From positions 1-35,066 of the forward strand of contig CAJULZ010000011.1 of assembly GCA_910587205.1 (NCBI GenBank): a DNA stretch of 35,066 nt, in the 5' to 3' direction. The translations under genes were made by a program, and so were the position numbers. This stretch comes from an uncultured Oscillospiraceae bacterium. GTDB taxonomy: Bacteria > Bacillota > Clostridia > Oscillospirales > Oscillospiraceae. Below are positions 1 to 6,983 of this stretch, piece after piece. Position 1 is the first letter of the stretch. Each line of letters begins with the position of its first letter. The notes beneath the pieces are model-generated. The model saw nothing but the letters and a program-made list of their open reading frames with translations. It did no database searches and had not been told where the DNA came from.

Positions 1-462
1 ACCGGTCCTACCGGGGCCACCGGGGCTACCGGGCCCAACGGCCCCAACCCCACGGCGACGGCAGGCTTCGCCGCCAACACGGCGGGCACCAGCCTCACCG
101 TGGCCTTGGGCGGCACGCCCATCCCCCTGCCCAGCGCCCAGTTGTTTTCGGCGGACATTACCCCCAATGCGGGAAACACAGTATTCACTGTGGCCACTGC
201 AGGGCGCTACCGCATCTCCTACCACGTGAACACCACGGCGGCCCTGCTGATGGGCAGCCGCCTGGTCATCAACGGGGGAAACAACACGGCGTCTACTGTC
301 GCGCCGGTGTTGTCCGTCTCCAGCTACGAGAACGAGATTGAGGTCAGCCTGCCTGCCAACTCTACCATCGCCCTCCAGCTCTATCCCATCGCGCTGGCTG
401 GGGTGGCGGTGCTGCGCAACGGCGGCGCGGGCGCTTCCCTGATGATCGTCCGGCTGAGCTGA
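1..462 (+). CDS. Collagen-like surface/exosporium-type protein, 3' part
   Basis: The reading frame is open from base 1 to the TGA at 460-462, so the gene starts upstream of the window. The first ~16 residues are the end of a Gly-X-Y collagen-like tract (GPT, GAT, GAT, GPN, GPN). About 135 residues of a beta-rich domain follow, with alternating small, Thr/Asn-rich and hydrophobic residues, resembling the jelly-roll C-terminal domain of BclA-type spore-surface glycoproteins and their clostridial relatives. Such proteins form trimeric fibres whose Thr-rich collagen stalk is glycosylated (family knowledge). A glycosyltransferase gene follows 80 bp downstream, which fits a substrate/modifier pair. 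The collagen repeat is directly visible; the BclA-type assignment of the C-terminal domain is from composition and pattern, and the spore location is inference. Confidence 0.75.
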   Translation, partial: TGPTGATGATGPNGPNPTATAGFAANTAGTSLTVALGGTPIPLPSAQLFSADITPNAGNTVFTVATAGRYRISYHVNTTAALLMGSRLVINGGNNTASTVAPVLSVSSYENEIEVSLPANSTIALQLYPIALAGVAVLRNGGAGASLMIVRLS

Positions 463-484
463 CCGGAAAGCCCTCGGCTCCATT

Positions 485-512
485 GGGGGGCGCCCTTTCC
501 AGGGCGCCCCCC
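485..512 (+). terminator. Intercistronic GC hairpin
   Basis: A perfect 12-bp stem (485-496 with 501-512) closes a TTCC loop between the collagen-like gene and the glycosyltransferase. There is no T-run after it. It may therefore be an attenuator or mRNA-stabilising structure rather than a full intrinsic terminator. Confidence 0.5.
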
Positions 513-542
513 CGCAGTCTCGAATCGTTGAGGAGGATATTT

Positions 543-1622
543 ATGATCACAGTCAGCTTGTGCATGATCGTAAAAAACGAGGAGGACGTGTTGGCCCGCT
601 GCCTGGAGAGCGTGTCAGGCTTGGTGGACGAGATCGTTGTCGTAGACACCGGCTCCACCGACCGGACGCGGGAGATCGCAGAACGGTTCACCGGCCGGGT
701 GTACGATTTCATCTGGATTAACGACTTTGCGGCGGCCCGGAACTATGCCTTCTCCCTGGCGGAAAAGGACTATTGTATGTGGCTGGACGCGGATGACGTG
801 ATCCTGGACGGGGATCGGGCGGCGTTTCAAACGCTGAAAGAGACGCTGGATCCCGAGGTCAATGTGGTCATGGCCAAATATAATACGGGGTTTGACGAGG
901 ACGGGAACGTAACGTTTTCTTACTTCCGGGAGCGGCTCATCAAAAACCACGCCGGGATGCGGTGGGAGGGGGCCGTGCATGAGGCGGTCACGCCGGTGGG
1001 CCGGGTGGTATACAACGGGTTCGCCGTCACCCACCGCAAGCTGCGCCCCTCCGACCCGGACAGAAACCTGCGCATCTATGAAAGCCAGCTGGCGCGGGGG
1101 GTGGAGCTGGAGCCCCGCCAGCAGTTCTATTACGGGCGGGAGCTGTACTACCACCGGCGCTATGGGGAGGCCATTCAGATCTTTGAGCACTTTTTGGACG
1201 AAGGGCAGGGCTGGGTGGAGAACAACATCGACGCCTGCTGCCACTGCGCCTACTGCTATGAGCGGCTGGAGCAGCCGGGGCAGGCGCTGCAATCGCTGCT
1301 GCGTAGCTTTGCCTATGACCGGCCCCGCGCCGAGGCGTGCTGCGAACTGGGCCGTTGGTTTTTCCAGCGGGAACAATTCTCCCTGGCCGCCTACTGGTAT
1401 TCGCTGGCCCTGACCTGTCCCCGGGATGACAGCCGGGGCGGCTTTATCTCCCTCGACTGCTACGGTTATCTGCCCTCTATCCAGTTGTGCGTGTGCTACA
1501 GCCGCCTGGGGGATCTAGAGCGGGCAGAGCGGATGAACGAGCTGGCGGCATCCTTCAAACCAAATGCTGCCCCAGTTCTGCACAATCGGAACTTTTTCCA
1601 GAGCTTAAAAACGGAAAAATAA
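543..1622 (+). CDS. Family 2 glycosyltransferase with TPR-like C-terminal half
   Basis: A 359-residue protein. The start is the ATG at 543, behind GAGGAGGA, rather than the GTG at 483, which lies on the upstream hairpin. The N-terminal ~100 residues are a GT-A fold: SLCMIVKNEE at 5-14, VVDTGSTDRT at 33-42 and the metal-binding motif DADD at 82-85. Inverting or retaining chemistry cannot be read from this. The remainder (~190-359) is rich in Trp, Tyr and Cys helical pairs resembling TPR units. This is the usual build of Firmicutes glycosyltransferases that modify surface proteins or bacteriocins. It follows a collagen-like gene, so O-glycosylation of that protein is the simplest role (inference). 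No membrane segment is visible, so it probably acts in the cytoplasm. Confidence 0.85.
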   Translation: MITVSLCMIVKNEEDVLARCLESVSGLVDEIVVVDTGSTDRTREIAERFTGRVYDFIWINDFAAARNYAFSLAEKDYCMWLDADDVILDGDRAAFQTLKETLDPEVNVVMAKYNTGFDEDGNVTFSYFRERLIKNHAGMRWEGAVHEAVTPVGRVVYNGFAVTHRKLRPSDPDRNLRIYESQLARGVELEPRQQFYYGRELYYHRRYGEAIQIFEHFLDEGQGWVENNIDACCHCAYCYERLEQPGQALQSLLRSFAYDRPRAEACCELGRWFFQREQFSLAAYWYSLALTCPRDDSRGGFISLDCYGYLPSIQLCVCYSRLGDLERAERMNELAASFKPNAAPVLHNRNFFQSLKTEK

Positions 1623-1723
1623 CACGTGCCTGCATCAGCGATTAACCCATATCATTTGGCCCGCTATCCAGACATGCGGCTGGCAACTCATAACGTCCGG
1701 AGGTCAATATGGCACAGAGCCTC

Positions 1724-1754
1724 CCGAAAAAGCGATTTCGCCACATTGCGCCAA
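1724..1754. repeat. Dispersed intergenic repeat, copy 1
   Basis: These 31 bases match 6481-6511 at 28 positions, in the same orientation. Both copies are intergenic. A weaker match to the core TTTTGCCACA lies on the minus strand at about 33110-33135. The surrounding stretch 1623-1962 has no convincing gene. A short open frame at 1626-1871 is made of this repeat and a hairpin, with no ribosome binding site. Confidence 0.55.
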
Positions 1755-1762
1755 CTAAATGA

Positions 1763-1810
1763 GGGTAGGAGTATTAACCAGTTTAACGGGGCTGGTCAAT
1801 ACTCCTACCC
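1763..1810. terminator. Long hairpin, probable terminator of the glycosyltransferase unit
   Basis: An 18-bp stem (1763-1780 with 1793-1810, one G·U pair) has a 12-nt loop and is followed on the plus strand by TTGTTTTAAG. It lies about 140 bp after the glycosyltransferase stop and before a convergent minus-strand operon. It could end transcripts from either side. Confidence 0.55.
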
Positions 1811-1962
1811 TTGTTTTAAGACAAAAGATGTAGACTTGCAGCCGCTGCGCCATAACGATTTTTGGAGTTGATCTCTTTTCTTTTTTTAAGCAGGCGGCGC
1901 GGTTTCGAACCCTCGGCCTGCCGCGCTTCGGGCGCTACGCCAGTACCGTTAGATAGGGACAT

Positions 1963-2547
1963 TCATTTTGGCGCATTTGTTCTGCTTTTTGCTTTGCAGA
2001 TCAGCTGAGTCATGGTGCCCATGGGACAGTAAACACACCAGCTGCGGGGCTTGAACATTATCATCGTGATCATCCCCAATATGGTGGAGGTCAGCATCAC
2101 GCTGTAAAACCCGAAAGCAAACTGGGCGACGCCAGGGGAAAAAATTGTCCCATGATAGGCCCAGTGCCAGGGAAGCTTAAAGGTCCACAGCAGCGTCACT
2201 ACCTGCCGCAGATCCTGAACACCGGCAAAGACCAGATAAGTATTCCATAGCATTTGGAAGAACATGATAAAGAAGAAAATCAGAAAACCATAGCGGAACC
2301 ATTTGCTTTTCATCCACTTAGGGATGTCCTTTTCCCGGGACAGACCAAAGCGCTCACCCAGCAGGCTAAACAATTGCCCCCGGCCACAATAGCGGTTGCA
2401 GTATCCCTTTGTACCCCAGACAATGGAGATAATCAGCGGGATGCAGAAGAACAACATGCCTAACCATGCGAACAGGATATTAAAAAACCCCAACAACATA
2501 TAAGTTAGTTCCACGATCCACAGGTAGTCATACCAACGTTTCTTCAT
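1963..2547 (-). CDS. NapH/YccM-like membrane iron-sulfur protein
   Basis: A 194-residue integral membrane protein with about four or five hydrophobic segments (roughly 9-45, 87-110, 140-165). It carries two short cysteine motifs, C50-x3-C54 after the first hydrophobic pair and C171-x2-C174-P just after the last. This is the CxxxC/CxxCP layout of the membrane half of NapH, NosR and RnfB-like polyferredoxins, which pass electrons between the quinone or flavin pool and soluble clusters. It is shorter than NapH and lacks the C-terminal ferredoxin domain. That domain is instead encoded by the gene just upstream, which overlaps it by the ATGA at 2544-2547, so the two proteins probably form one split electron-transfer unit. 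The exact redox partner is unknown. Confidence 0.7.
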   Translation of the reverse strand: MKKRWYDYLWIVELTYMLLGFFNILFAWLGMLFFCIPLIISIVWGTKGYCNRYCGRGQLFSLLGERFGLSREKDIPKWMKSKWFRYGFLIFFFIMFFQMLWNTYLVFAGVQDLRQVVTLLWTFKLPWHWAYHGTIFSPGVAQFAFGFYSVMLTSTILGMITMIMFKPRSWCVYCPMGTMTQLICKAKSRTNAPK

Positions 2548-2750
2548 GCCTGTACCTCCTGCACTTCAATGACGGAAGCGGGGCATTCCTTTGCGCATTT
2601 TCCACAGCCCACGCACCGTTCCGGATCAACTTCCGCCCAAATCCCGCGCCATATACGGATAGCGGATAAGGGGCATATCTTCACGCAGCATCCGCAGGCT
2701 ACGCAGACTGTTCCGTTCACAACCGCCCGCCGCTTTTTCTTTGTTCCCAT
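2544..2750 (-). CDS. 2[4Fe-4S] ferredoxin
   Basis: A 68-residue protein starting at the ATG at 2750, behind GGGAGG with 7-nt spacing. An upstream in-frame start at 2819 would lie in the promoter. Two classical cluster motifs are complete: CVACGCCVKICP and CVGCGKCAKECP, each CxxCxxCxxxCP. The N-terminus is short and basic (MGTKKKRR). It is a low-potential electron carrier. Its stop overlaps the start of the NapH-like membrane protein by 4 bp, so translation is coupled and the two likely work together as a membrane-bound electron transfer module. The promoter carries a Crp/Fnr-like palindrome at 2807-2819. Confidence 0.85.
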   Translation of the reverse strand: MGTKKKRRAVVNGTVCVACGCCVKICPLSAIRIWRGIWAEVDPERCVGCGKCAKECPASVIEVQEVQA

Positions 2751-2778
2751 ACTGTGCCCTCCCAATTTGATGATAAAA

Positions 2779-2819
2779 ATTATATCAAGATCAATCCGTA
2801 AGTACCGTGATAAAATCAC
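2779..2819 (-). promoter_or_regulatory. Ferredoxin operon promoter with Crp/Fnr-like operator
   Basis: On the minus strand, a perfect -10 box TATAAT covers 2779-2784, with no good -35 box. The perfect palindrome GTGAT-AAA-ATCAC occupies 2807-2819. With the start predicted about 7 bp below the -10 (near 2772), the palindrome centre is at about -41, the class II activator position of Crp/Fnr proteins. The same geometry occurs before the thioredoxin operon (6984-6996). Confidence 0.6.
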
Positions 2820-2877
2820 ACAACACGAAAAGGTCCTACGAGACTTACAGATTGATATGGAAATCGGGCCTCGGCTA

Positions 2878-2886
2878 TGGTATAAT
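2878..2886 (+). promoter_or_regulatory. Extended -10 promoter of the integrase remnant
   Basis: TGGTATAAT is an extended -10 element 47 bp before the GTG start at 2933. A TTGATA at 2852-2857 is too far away (23 bp) to be a good -35 box. It is divergent from the ferredoxin promoter. Confidence 0.45.
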
Positions 2887-2932
2887 GTGATTATATCGTG
2901 CCGAAGCTCTTTTCACAGAAAGGAGCATAGAC

Positions 2933-3160
2933 GTGAGCGAAAAGCGACGTGACAGCAAGAACCGCATTTTTCGCAGCGGAGAGAGCCAACGCAAAGACGG
3001 ACGATATGCGTATAAATACATCGACGCCACCGGCAAATCCCAGTTTGTTTACAGATGGAAGCTGAAAGCCGCGGACAGCACGCCCCAAGGGAACCGGGCC
3101 GGGCTTTCCCTTTGGGAAGACGCGCAGACGGAGCTGAGACAGGTCGTCGGCGGTGGGTAA
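2933..3160 (+). pseudogene. Remnant of a Tn916-family integrase (N-terminal arm-binding domain only)
   Basis: The 75-residue product begins MSEKRRDSKNRIF and continues with GESQRKDGRYAYKYID and FVYRWKL. This is the N-terminal DNA-binding domain of Tn916/Tn1545-type tyrosine integrases, which normally extends to about 400 residues with an R-H-R-Y catalytic domain. Here the frame stops right after this domain and no catalytic part is found downstream in any frame. It retains an intact AAAGGAG site, a GTG start and an extended -10 promoter, so the fragment may still be made. It probably marks an old insertion of a conjugative transposon that has since decayed. A retained role as a free arm-site binding protein is possible but unsupported. 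The next 160 bp hold no recognisable gene. Confidence 0.75.
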
Positions 3161-3321
3161 TAAAATGGGAGAAGCCCCCTTGATTTACTACCTTTCCTAC
3201 TACTTTCGGGGTCAAAGCTGTGCCGCTTTATGCCGGGATATACCAGGAGAGTGGGCGGAAGAAAATGCCGCAAATCACCTGCAAGGCCCAGAATATCAAT
3301 ATGTTCAAGAGGTTTCAGGAT

Positions 3322-3783
3322 ATGACAAGAATACTTTTCGTCTGCCACGGCAATATCTGCCGCAGCCCCATGGCCGAGTTCGTGATGAAAGACCTGGTGA
3401 AGAAAGCCGGACTGGAGAGCCAATTCCATATCGAGTCCGCCGCCACCAGCACGGAGGAGATCGGCAACCCGGTCTATCCCCTGGCCCGGCGCAAGCTGGC
3501 CGAGCACGGCATCGACTGTGCGGGCAAAACCGCCCGGCAGCTCAGGAACAGTGACTACGACAACTTTGACCTGCTGATCGGGATGGATCGGGCTAACCTG
3601 CGGAATATGCACTGCATCTGCGGCGGCGACTTTGCCGGGAAATTGCACCTGCTGATGGACTATACCGACCGCCCCGGCGATGTGGCAGATCCGTGGTACA
3701 CGGATGATTTTGAAACCACCTGGCAGGACGTGCTGGCGGGGTGCCGGGGGCTGTTGGCCGCGTGTCAGGAGGGGAACCCGTGA
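3322..3783 (+). CDS. Low-molecular-weight protein tyrosine phosphatase
   Basis: A 153-residue protein, the usual LMW-PTP length. The ATG at 3322 is chosen because the catalytic loop should start around residue 8; upstream in-frame codons encode no family sequence. The P-loop CHGNICRS is at C8-x5-R14-S15, with C8 as nucleophile. The general acid is D123 in the late DPWY motif. It is a cytoplasmic enzyme that hydrolyses phosphotyrosine or, in some Firmicutes, phosphoarginine (family knowledge). The following gene starts inside its stop codon (TGATG), so the two are co-translated. Confidence 0.92.
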   Translation: MTRILFVCHGNICRSPMAEFVMKDLVKKAGLESQFHIESAATSTEEIGNPVYPLARRKLAEHGIDCAGKTARQLRNSDYDNFDLLIGMDRANLRNMHCICGGDFAGKLHLLMDYTDRPGDVADPWYTDDFETTWQDVLAGCRGLLAACQEGNP

Positions 3784-4004
3784 TGTTTGGCAGACGGAAA
3801 AAGGTGGTTGTGTCTTCCTATGACAAAAGCGGGAAGATCCCCGTCATCCGCTCCAGCATCTGCACCGGCGAACAAGTGGCGGGTTTCAAGGATGCCATCA
3901 GCGGAAAATTTGAGGAATTGATGCTGCTGCGCGACGATAAGGATTTCGCGGAATTCCTCCAGTGCTACCAGGTGGAGGAGAGCGAGATCAAACGGGAGTG
4001 GTAA
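3783..4004 (+). CDS. Small conserved protein coupled to the tyrosine phosphatase
   Basis: A 73-residue protein whose ATG at 3783 overlaps the phosphatase TGA by one base. It starts basic (MFGRRKK) and contains the central motif IRSSICTGEQVAGFKD followed by an acidic, helical C-terminus. Short proteins with the block SICTGEQVAGFKD occur widely in clostridia to my recollection, without proven function. Only one cysteine is present, so it is unlikely to be a metal ribbon. No signal peptide or membrane segment is visible. Its translational coupling to the phosphatase suggests a shared task, but no role can be assigned. Confidence 0.75.
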   Translation: MFGRRKKVVVSSYDKSGKIPVIRSSICTGEQVAGFKDAISGKFEELMLLRDDKDFAEFLQCYQVEESEIKREW

Positions 4005-4044
4005 AGGCATATCCCAAATATTTTATAGCAGGAGGCAAATCCAT

Positions 4045-4662
4045 ATGAACGTTTTGATGCTTAACGGCAGTCCTCGCCCCCAGGGGAATACATCCATTGC
4101 CCTGCGGGAGATGGAGCAGATCTTCCATGCGGAGGGCGTGGAGACCGAGCTGGTGCAAGTCGGGAACCGGGATATCCGCGGCTGTGTGGCCTGCGGTGGC
4201 TGTGCCAAGCTGGGGCGGTGTGTGTTTGACGATATCGTCAATGAGCTGGCCCCAAAATTTGAGGCCAGTGACGGCCTGGTAATCGGCAGCCCGGTATATT
4301 ACGCTTCGGCCAACGCCACCCTGGTGGCGCTGCTCACCCGGCTGTTTTACAGCACTCCCTTCGACAAATCCATGAAGGTGGGCGCCAGCGTGGTAGTGGC
4401 CCGCCGGGGCGGGCTGTCCGCCACCTTCGACGAGCTGAACAAGTTTTTCACCATCTCCGGGATGCCGGTGGCCTCCAGCCAGTACTGGAACAGCGTCCAC
4501 GGCCGTCTGCCCGGGGAAGCCGCCCAGGATGCGGAGGGTCTCCAGACCATGCGCGCCCTGGCCCGGAATATGACGTTCCTGATGCGGAGCATCGCCCTGG
4601 GCAAAGAAAAATATGGCCTGCCGGAGCAGGAACCCCGCCAAGCCACCAATTTTATTCGATAG
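4045..4662 (+). CDS. NADPH-dependent FMN reductase / iron-sulfur flavoprotein-type oxidoreductase
   Basis: A 205-residue flavodoxin-fold protein. The FMN phosphate loop LNGSPRPQGNTS is at 6-17 and the second flavin loop GSPVYYASANA is near 77-87. Between them lies the cysteine set C47-x2-C50-x2-C53-x5-C59. This is the compact cysteine motif that binds a [4Fe-4S] cluster in archaeal and clostridial iron-sulfur flavoproteins (Isf). It starts at ATG 4045 behind GGAGG. It probably passes electrons from ferredoxin or NAD(P)H to small oxidants such as O2, H2O2 or quinones. It leads a tightly packed group with a flavin reductase and a methionine sulfoxide reductase, suggesting redox stress defence (inference). 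Confidence 0.85.
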   Translation: MNVLMLNGSPRPQGNTSIALREMEQIFHAEGVETELVQVGNRDIRGCVACGGCAKLGRCVFDDIVNELAPKFEASDGLVIGSPVYYASANATLVALLTRLFYSTPFDKSMKVGASVVVARRGGLSATFDELNKFFTISGMPVASSQYWNSVHGRLPGEAAQDAEGLQTMRALARNMTFLMRSIALGKEKYGLPEQEPRQATNFIR

Positions 4663-4677
4663 CGGAGGGAACACATC

Positions 4678-5238
4678 ATGCGGAAAAACTTTGGAGCGAA
4701 GCCCTACACCTACCCCCAGCCTGTGTTCATCGTGGCCGCCTACGGCCCGGACGGGACTCCCAACGCCATGAACGCCGCCTGGGGCGGCATCAGCGATACC
4801 ACCGAGCTGTCCCTGTGCCTGAGCGCGGGGCACAAGACCACCCAGAACATCCTGGCGCTCAAGGCGTTCACCGTCAGCATGGCGGACGCCGTCCATGTGA
4901 CGCAGTGCGACTACCTGGGCGTGGTGTCCGCCAACGATGTGCCCGACAAGCTGGCGCGGGCCGGGTTCCACACCACGAAAAGCGAGTTTGTGGACGCGCC
5001 CCTGATCGACGAGCTGGCCATGGCGGTGGAATGCCGGCTGGTGAGCTACGACCCGGACACCGGGCGCCTGGTGGGTGAGATCGTCAACGTCAGCGTGGAC
5101 GAGTCCGTCCTCACCCCGGACGGCAAGGTGGATTTGGACAAGCTGGATCCCATCACCTTCGACCCCGTCAACAACGTCTACCACAAGCTGGGCGAGAAGG
5201 TTGGGAATGCCTTCGCGGATGGGCTGAAGCTGAAATGA
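4678..5238 (+). CDS. Flavin reductase-like FMN-binding protein
   Basis: A 186-residue protein of the flavin reductase-like (split-barrel, FMN-binding) superfamily. Visible family features are the opening proline/aromatic strand YTYPQPVFIVAAYGPDG, NAMNAAWGG, the loop LSLCLSAGHKTTQNI, and FTVSMADA with the following DYLGVVSAND. It lies 15 bp after the Isf-like reductase, behind GGAGGG. Its last codon overlaps the next start by ATGA at 5235-5238, so it is translationally coupled to the methionine sulfoxide reductase. It probably supplies reduced FMN or reduces a small electron acceptor. The substrate is not evident. Confidence 0.85.
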   Translation: MRKNFGAKPYTYPQPVFIVAAYGPDGTPNAMNAAWGGISDTTELSLCLSAGHKTTQNILALKAFTVSMADAVHVTQCDYLGVVSANDVPDKLARAGFHTTKSEFVDAPLIDELAMAVECRLVSYDPDTGRLVGEIVNVSVDESVLTPDGKVDLDKLDPITFDPVNNVYHKLGEKVGNAFADGLKLK

Positions 5239-5693
5239 CGGACTATGGAACGCTGAACGCCCAGCTCTCGGCGCTGGTCAGGGGTGTGCCCCACCGTATC
5301 GCCAACCTGGCCAACGCCGCGGCGCTGCTCTACCACACCCTGGACGGGCTCAACTGGGCTGGGTTCTATCTGCTGGAGGGGGACGCGCTGGTGCTGGGCC
5401 CCTTCCAGGGCAGGCCCTCCTGCATTGAGATCCCGGTGGGCCGGGGGGTGTGCGGGACCACCGTAGCGGAGGGCAGAACCCAATTAGTCCCGGATGTCCA
5501 CCAGTTCCCCGGGCACATCGCCTGCGACAGCGCATCCAACTCTGAGATCGTTGTACCCATCCGTGTGGGCGGCGAAATTGTGGGGGTGCTGGACTTGGAC
5601 AGCCCCCACATTGGGCGCTTCACAGAGGAGGATCAAGCGGGGCTGGAAGGGTTTGTGCGCATCCTGGAAATGGAAGGGTGGCAGGCAGGGTGA
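5235..5693 (+). CDS. msrC: Free methionine-(R)-sulfoxide reductase (GAF domain)
   Basis: A 152-residue single GAF-domain protein, matching the length of fRMsr/YebR. All three catalytic cysteines of the family are present: C63 in PSCIEIPVGRG, C73 in GVCGTT and C97 in HIACDSASNSEIVVPI. These separate it from sensory GAF domains. It reduces free L-methionine-(R)-sulfoxide in the cytoplasm, with electrons from thioredoxin (family knowledge). A thioredoxin gene lies 1.4 kb downstream. It is coupled to the preceding flavin reductase by an ATGA overlap and its stop overlaps the next start by GTGA. Confidence 0.92.
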   Translation: MTDYGTLNAQLSALVRGVPHRIANLANAAALLYHTLDGLNWAGFYLLEGDALVLGPFQGRPSCIEIPVGRGVCGTTVAEGRTQLVPDVHQFPGHIACDSASNSEIVVPIRVGGEIVGVLDLDSPHIGRFTEEDQAGLEGFVRILEMEGWQAG

Positions 5694-6397
5694 CAAAGGA
5701 GCAGACAGCCAGGAAGCGCAAACGCCTGTGGATCATACTGGAGGTGCTCCTCGCGTCCATTCTGCTGGTGTGCGCCGGGTTTGCCGTTTACGTGGGCGAC
5801 TACTACCATGCGGACGAGACAGCGGTGCAGGCGATGGCAGTCTCAGATGAAATCGCGGTGAGCAAAACGGGTGGGGACGATCTCGTGTTTGCGCCGCCCG
5901 AGCCAAGAGCCGGTTTGATCTTCTATCCGGGCGGGAAGGTGGAGTACACCGCCTATGCGCCGCTGATGCGGGCATGCGCCGAACGGGGCATCCTGTGCGT
6001 GCTGGTGAAAATGCCCTGCAACCTGGCGGTGCTGGACAGGAACGCGGCGGACGGGATCGCGGAACAGTACCCAGACATCGACACTTGGTATATCGGCGGG
6101 CACTCCCTGGGCGGGGCCATGGCGGCAGCCTATGCGGCAGATCACAGTGGGGAGCTGGATGGGCTGATCCTGCTGGCGGCCTATTCCACCAAGGATCTAA
6201 ACGGTTCCGGCCTGGAGGTGCTCTCGGTGTATGGATCCGAGGATCAGGTGCTGAACCGGGAAAAGTACGAAGGGTACCGGGGGAACCTTCCGTCCGGGGC
6301 GACCGAGATCGTCATAGAGGGCGGCTGCCATGCGGGCTTCGGGAGCTACGGGCCGCAGCAGGGCGATGGGACGCCGATGATTGCCAGCGCAGAATAG
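5690..6397 (+). CDS. Membrane-anchored alpha/beta hydrolase
   Basis: A 235-residue protein. The GTG at 5690 is chosen because it overlaps the preceding stop (GTGA) and has GGTGG at a suitable distance; GTG 5678 is an alternative. An N-terminal basic patch (KRKRLW) and a hydrophobic segment at about 12-33 indicate a signal anchor. The catalytic domain sits outside the membrane. The nucleophile elbow is GGHSLGGA (Ser about 139), the acid is Asp about 185 in YGSEDQV and the base is His about 214 in GGCHAGFG. This matches the family-5 alpha/beta hydrolases (dienelactone hydrolase-like). The substrate is unknown. It ends the operon begun at the phosphatase or the reductase. Confidence 0.8.
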   Translation: MTKEQTARKRKRLWIILEVLLASILLVCAGFAVYVGDYYHADETAVQAMAVSDEIAVSKTGGDDLVFAPPEPRAGLIFYPGGKVEYTAYAPLMRACAERGILCVLVKMPCNLAVLDRNAADGIAEQYPDIDTWYIGGHSLGGAMAAAYAADHSGELDGLILLAAYSTKDLNGSGLEVLSVYGSEDQVLNREKYEGYRGNLPSGATEIVIEGGCHAGFGSYGPQQGDGTPMIASAE

Positions 6398-6457
6398 GTC
6401 ATGAAAACTGTCTGTGAAATTGCGGATATTGTGCTGGGCGCAGAAGGCTAAGCCTGA

Positions 6458-6619
6458 AAAGCGTTGTGCCGCAACGCTTTCCGAAAAAGCGGTTTTGCCA
6501 CATTGAGCCAAATCGGGGCAAGCTATATATCGCTTGCTCCGGCGTTTTTTTGCAAAAACGCCGGAGTCGGCTCATTCCGTTGCTTTGCCGCTCCCCACAA
6601 AGCCAGAAGGACGGCTTTG
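6458..6619. repeat. Hairpin-rich intergenic repeat region, copy 2
   Basis: Three stem-loops follow each other in the non-coding stretch 6398-6980: 6458-6466 with 6472-6480; a perfect 13-bp stem 6537-6549 with 6554-6566; and 6598-6604 with 6613-6619. The segment 6481-6511 is the second copy of the repeat at 1724-1754. Open frames across it lack ribosome binding sites. The following 6690-6960 is distinctly more AT-rich than its surroundings. Confidence 0.55.
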
Positions 6620-6818
6620 CCGGGGCTCCATTGGGGCGGGCACTTAGCGTCTGCGCCTTTTGTCGGCACAACACATGATGAGTTGACAAGAGCCGTGGGA
6701 AAAGATGACCATATTTAGGAGTTTAATAAATTTTTGCGCTTATTAGAGCGATAAAAGCATCAGAAAAATACATGCAGGGACTTGATTCCCTCCTCATTAT
6801 GGATAGCCGCTTAGATTT

Positions 6819-6845
6819 GGCACAGCTTTTGAGCGGTGCCTTTTT
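6819..6845 (+). terminator. Intrinsic terminator without an obvious gene
   Basis: A GGCAC-A-GCT stem (6819-6827) pairs with AGC-G-GTGCC (6832-6840), followed by TTTTT (6841-6845). It is a good plus-strand terminator. The nearest upstream gene ends at 6397, so it may end that operon or an unseen small transcript. Confidence 0.6.
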
Positions 6846-6983
6846 ATTTGCAGTTGAAATCTGGAAAGGAATATGTTATTGGAACTCCCTAAAATGCCGC
6901 TCAGGAAGCTTAATTTGTGTTTTATAGCTCATAGCGCTTTTTTTCATCTGACCGGACCTGTTCGCAGAGTGGGCCACAGAACG

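Noticed and set aside
1..30. Short tandem repeat that might be a CRISPR or microsatellite
   Set aside because: The repeats are codons of Gly-X-Y collagen triplets in an open reading frame.
1626..1871. 81-codon open frame after the glycosyltransferase gene
   Set aside because: It has no ribosome binding site and consists of a dispersed repeat and a terminator-like hairpin.
1885..1965. tRNA-like T-loop (GGTTCGAAACC on the minus strand)
   Set aside because: The arms flanking the loop do not pair over five bases, there is no matching acceptor stem or anticodon arm, so it is not a tRNA.
6464..6718. Open frames across the hairpin-rich repeat region
   Set aside because: They follow the inverted repeats, lack ribosome binding sites and share only the repeat core with the frame at 1626.
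6818..6832. TGGCAC-N5-TTGA resembling a sigma-54 promoter
   Set aside because: The essential GC of the -12 element is absent and the sequence is explained by the terminator stem.
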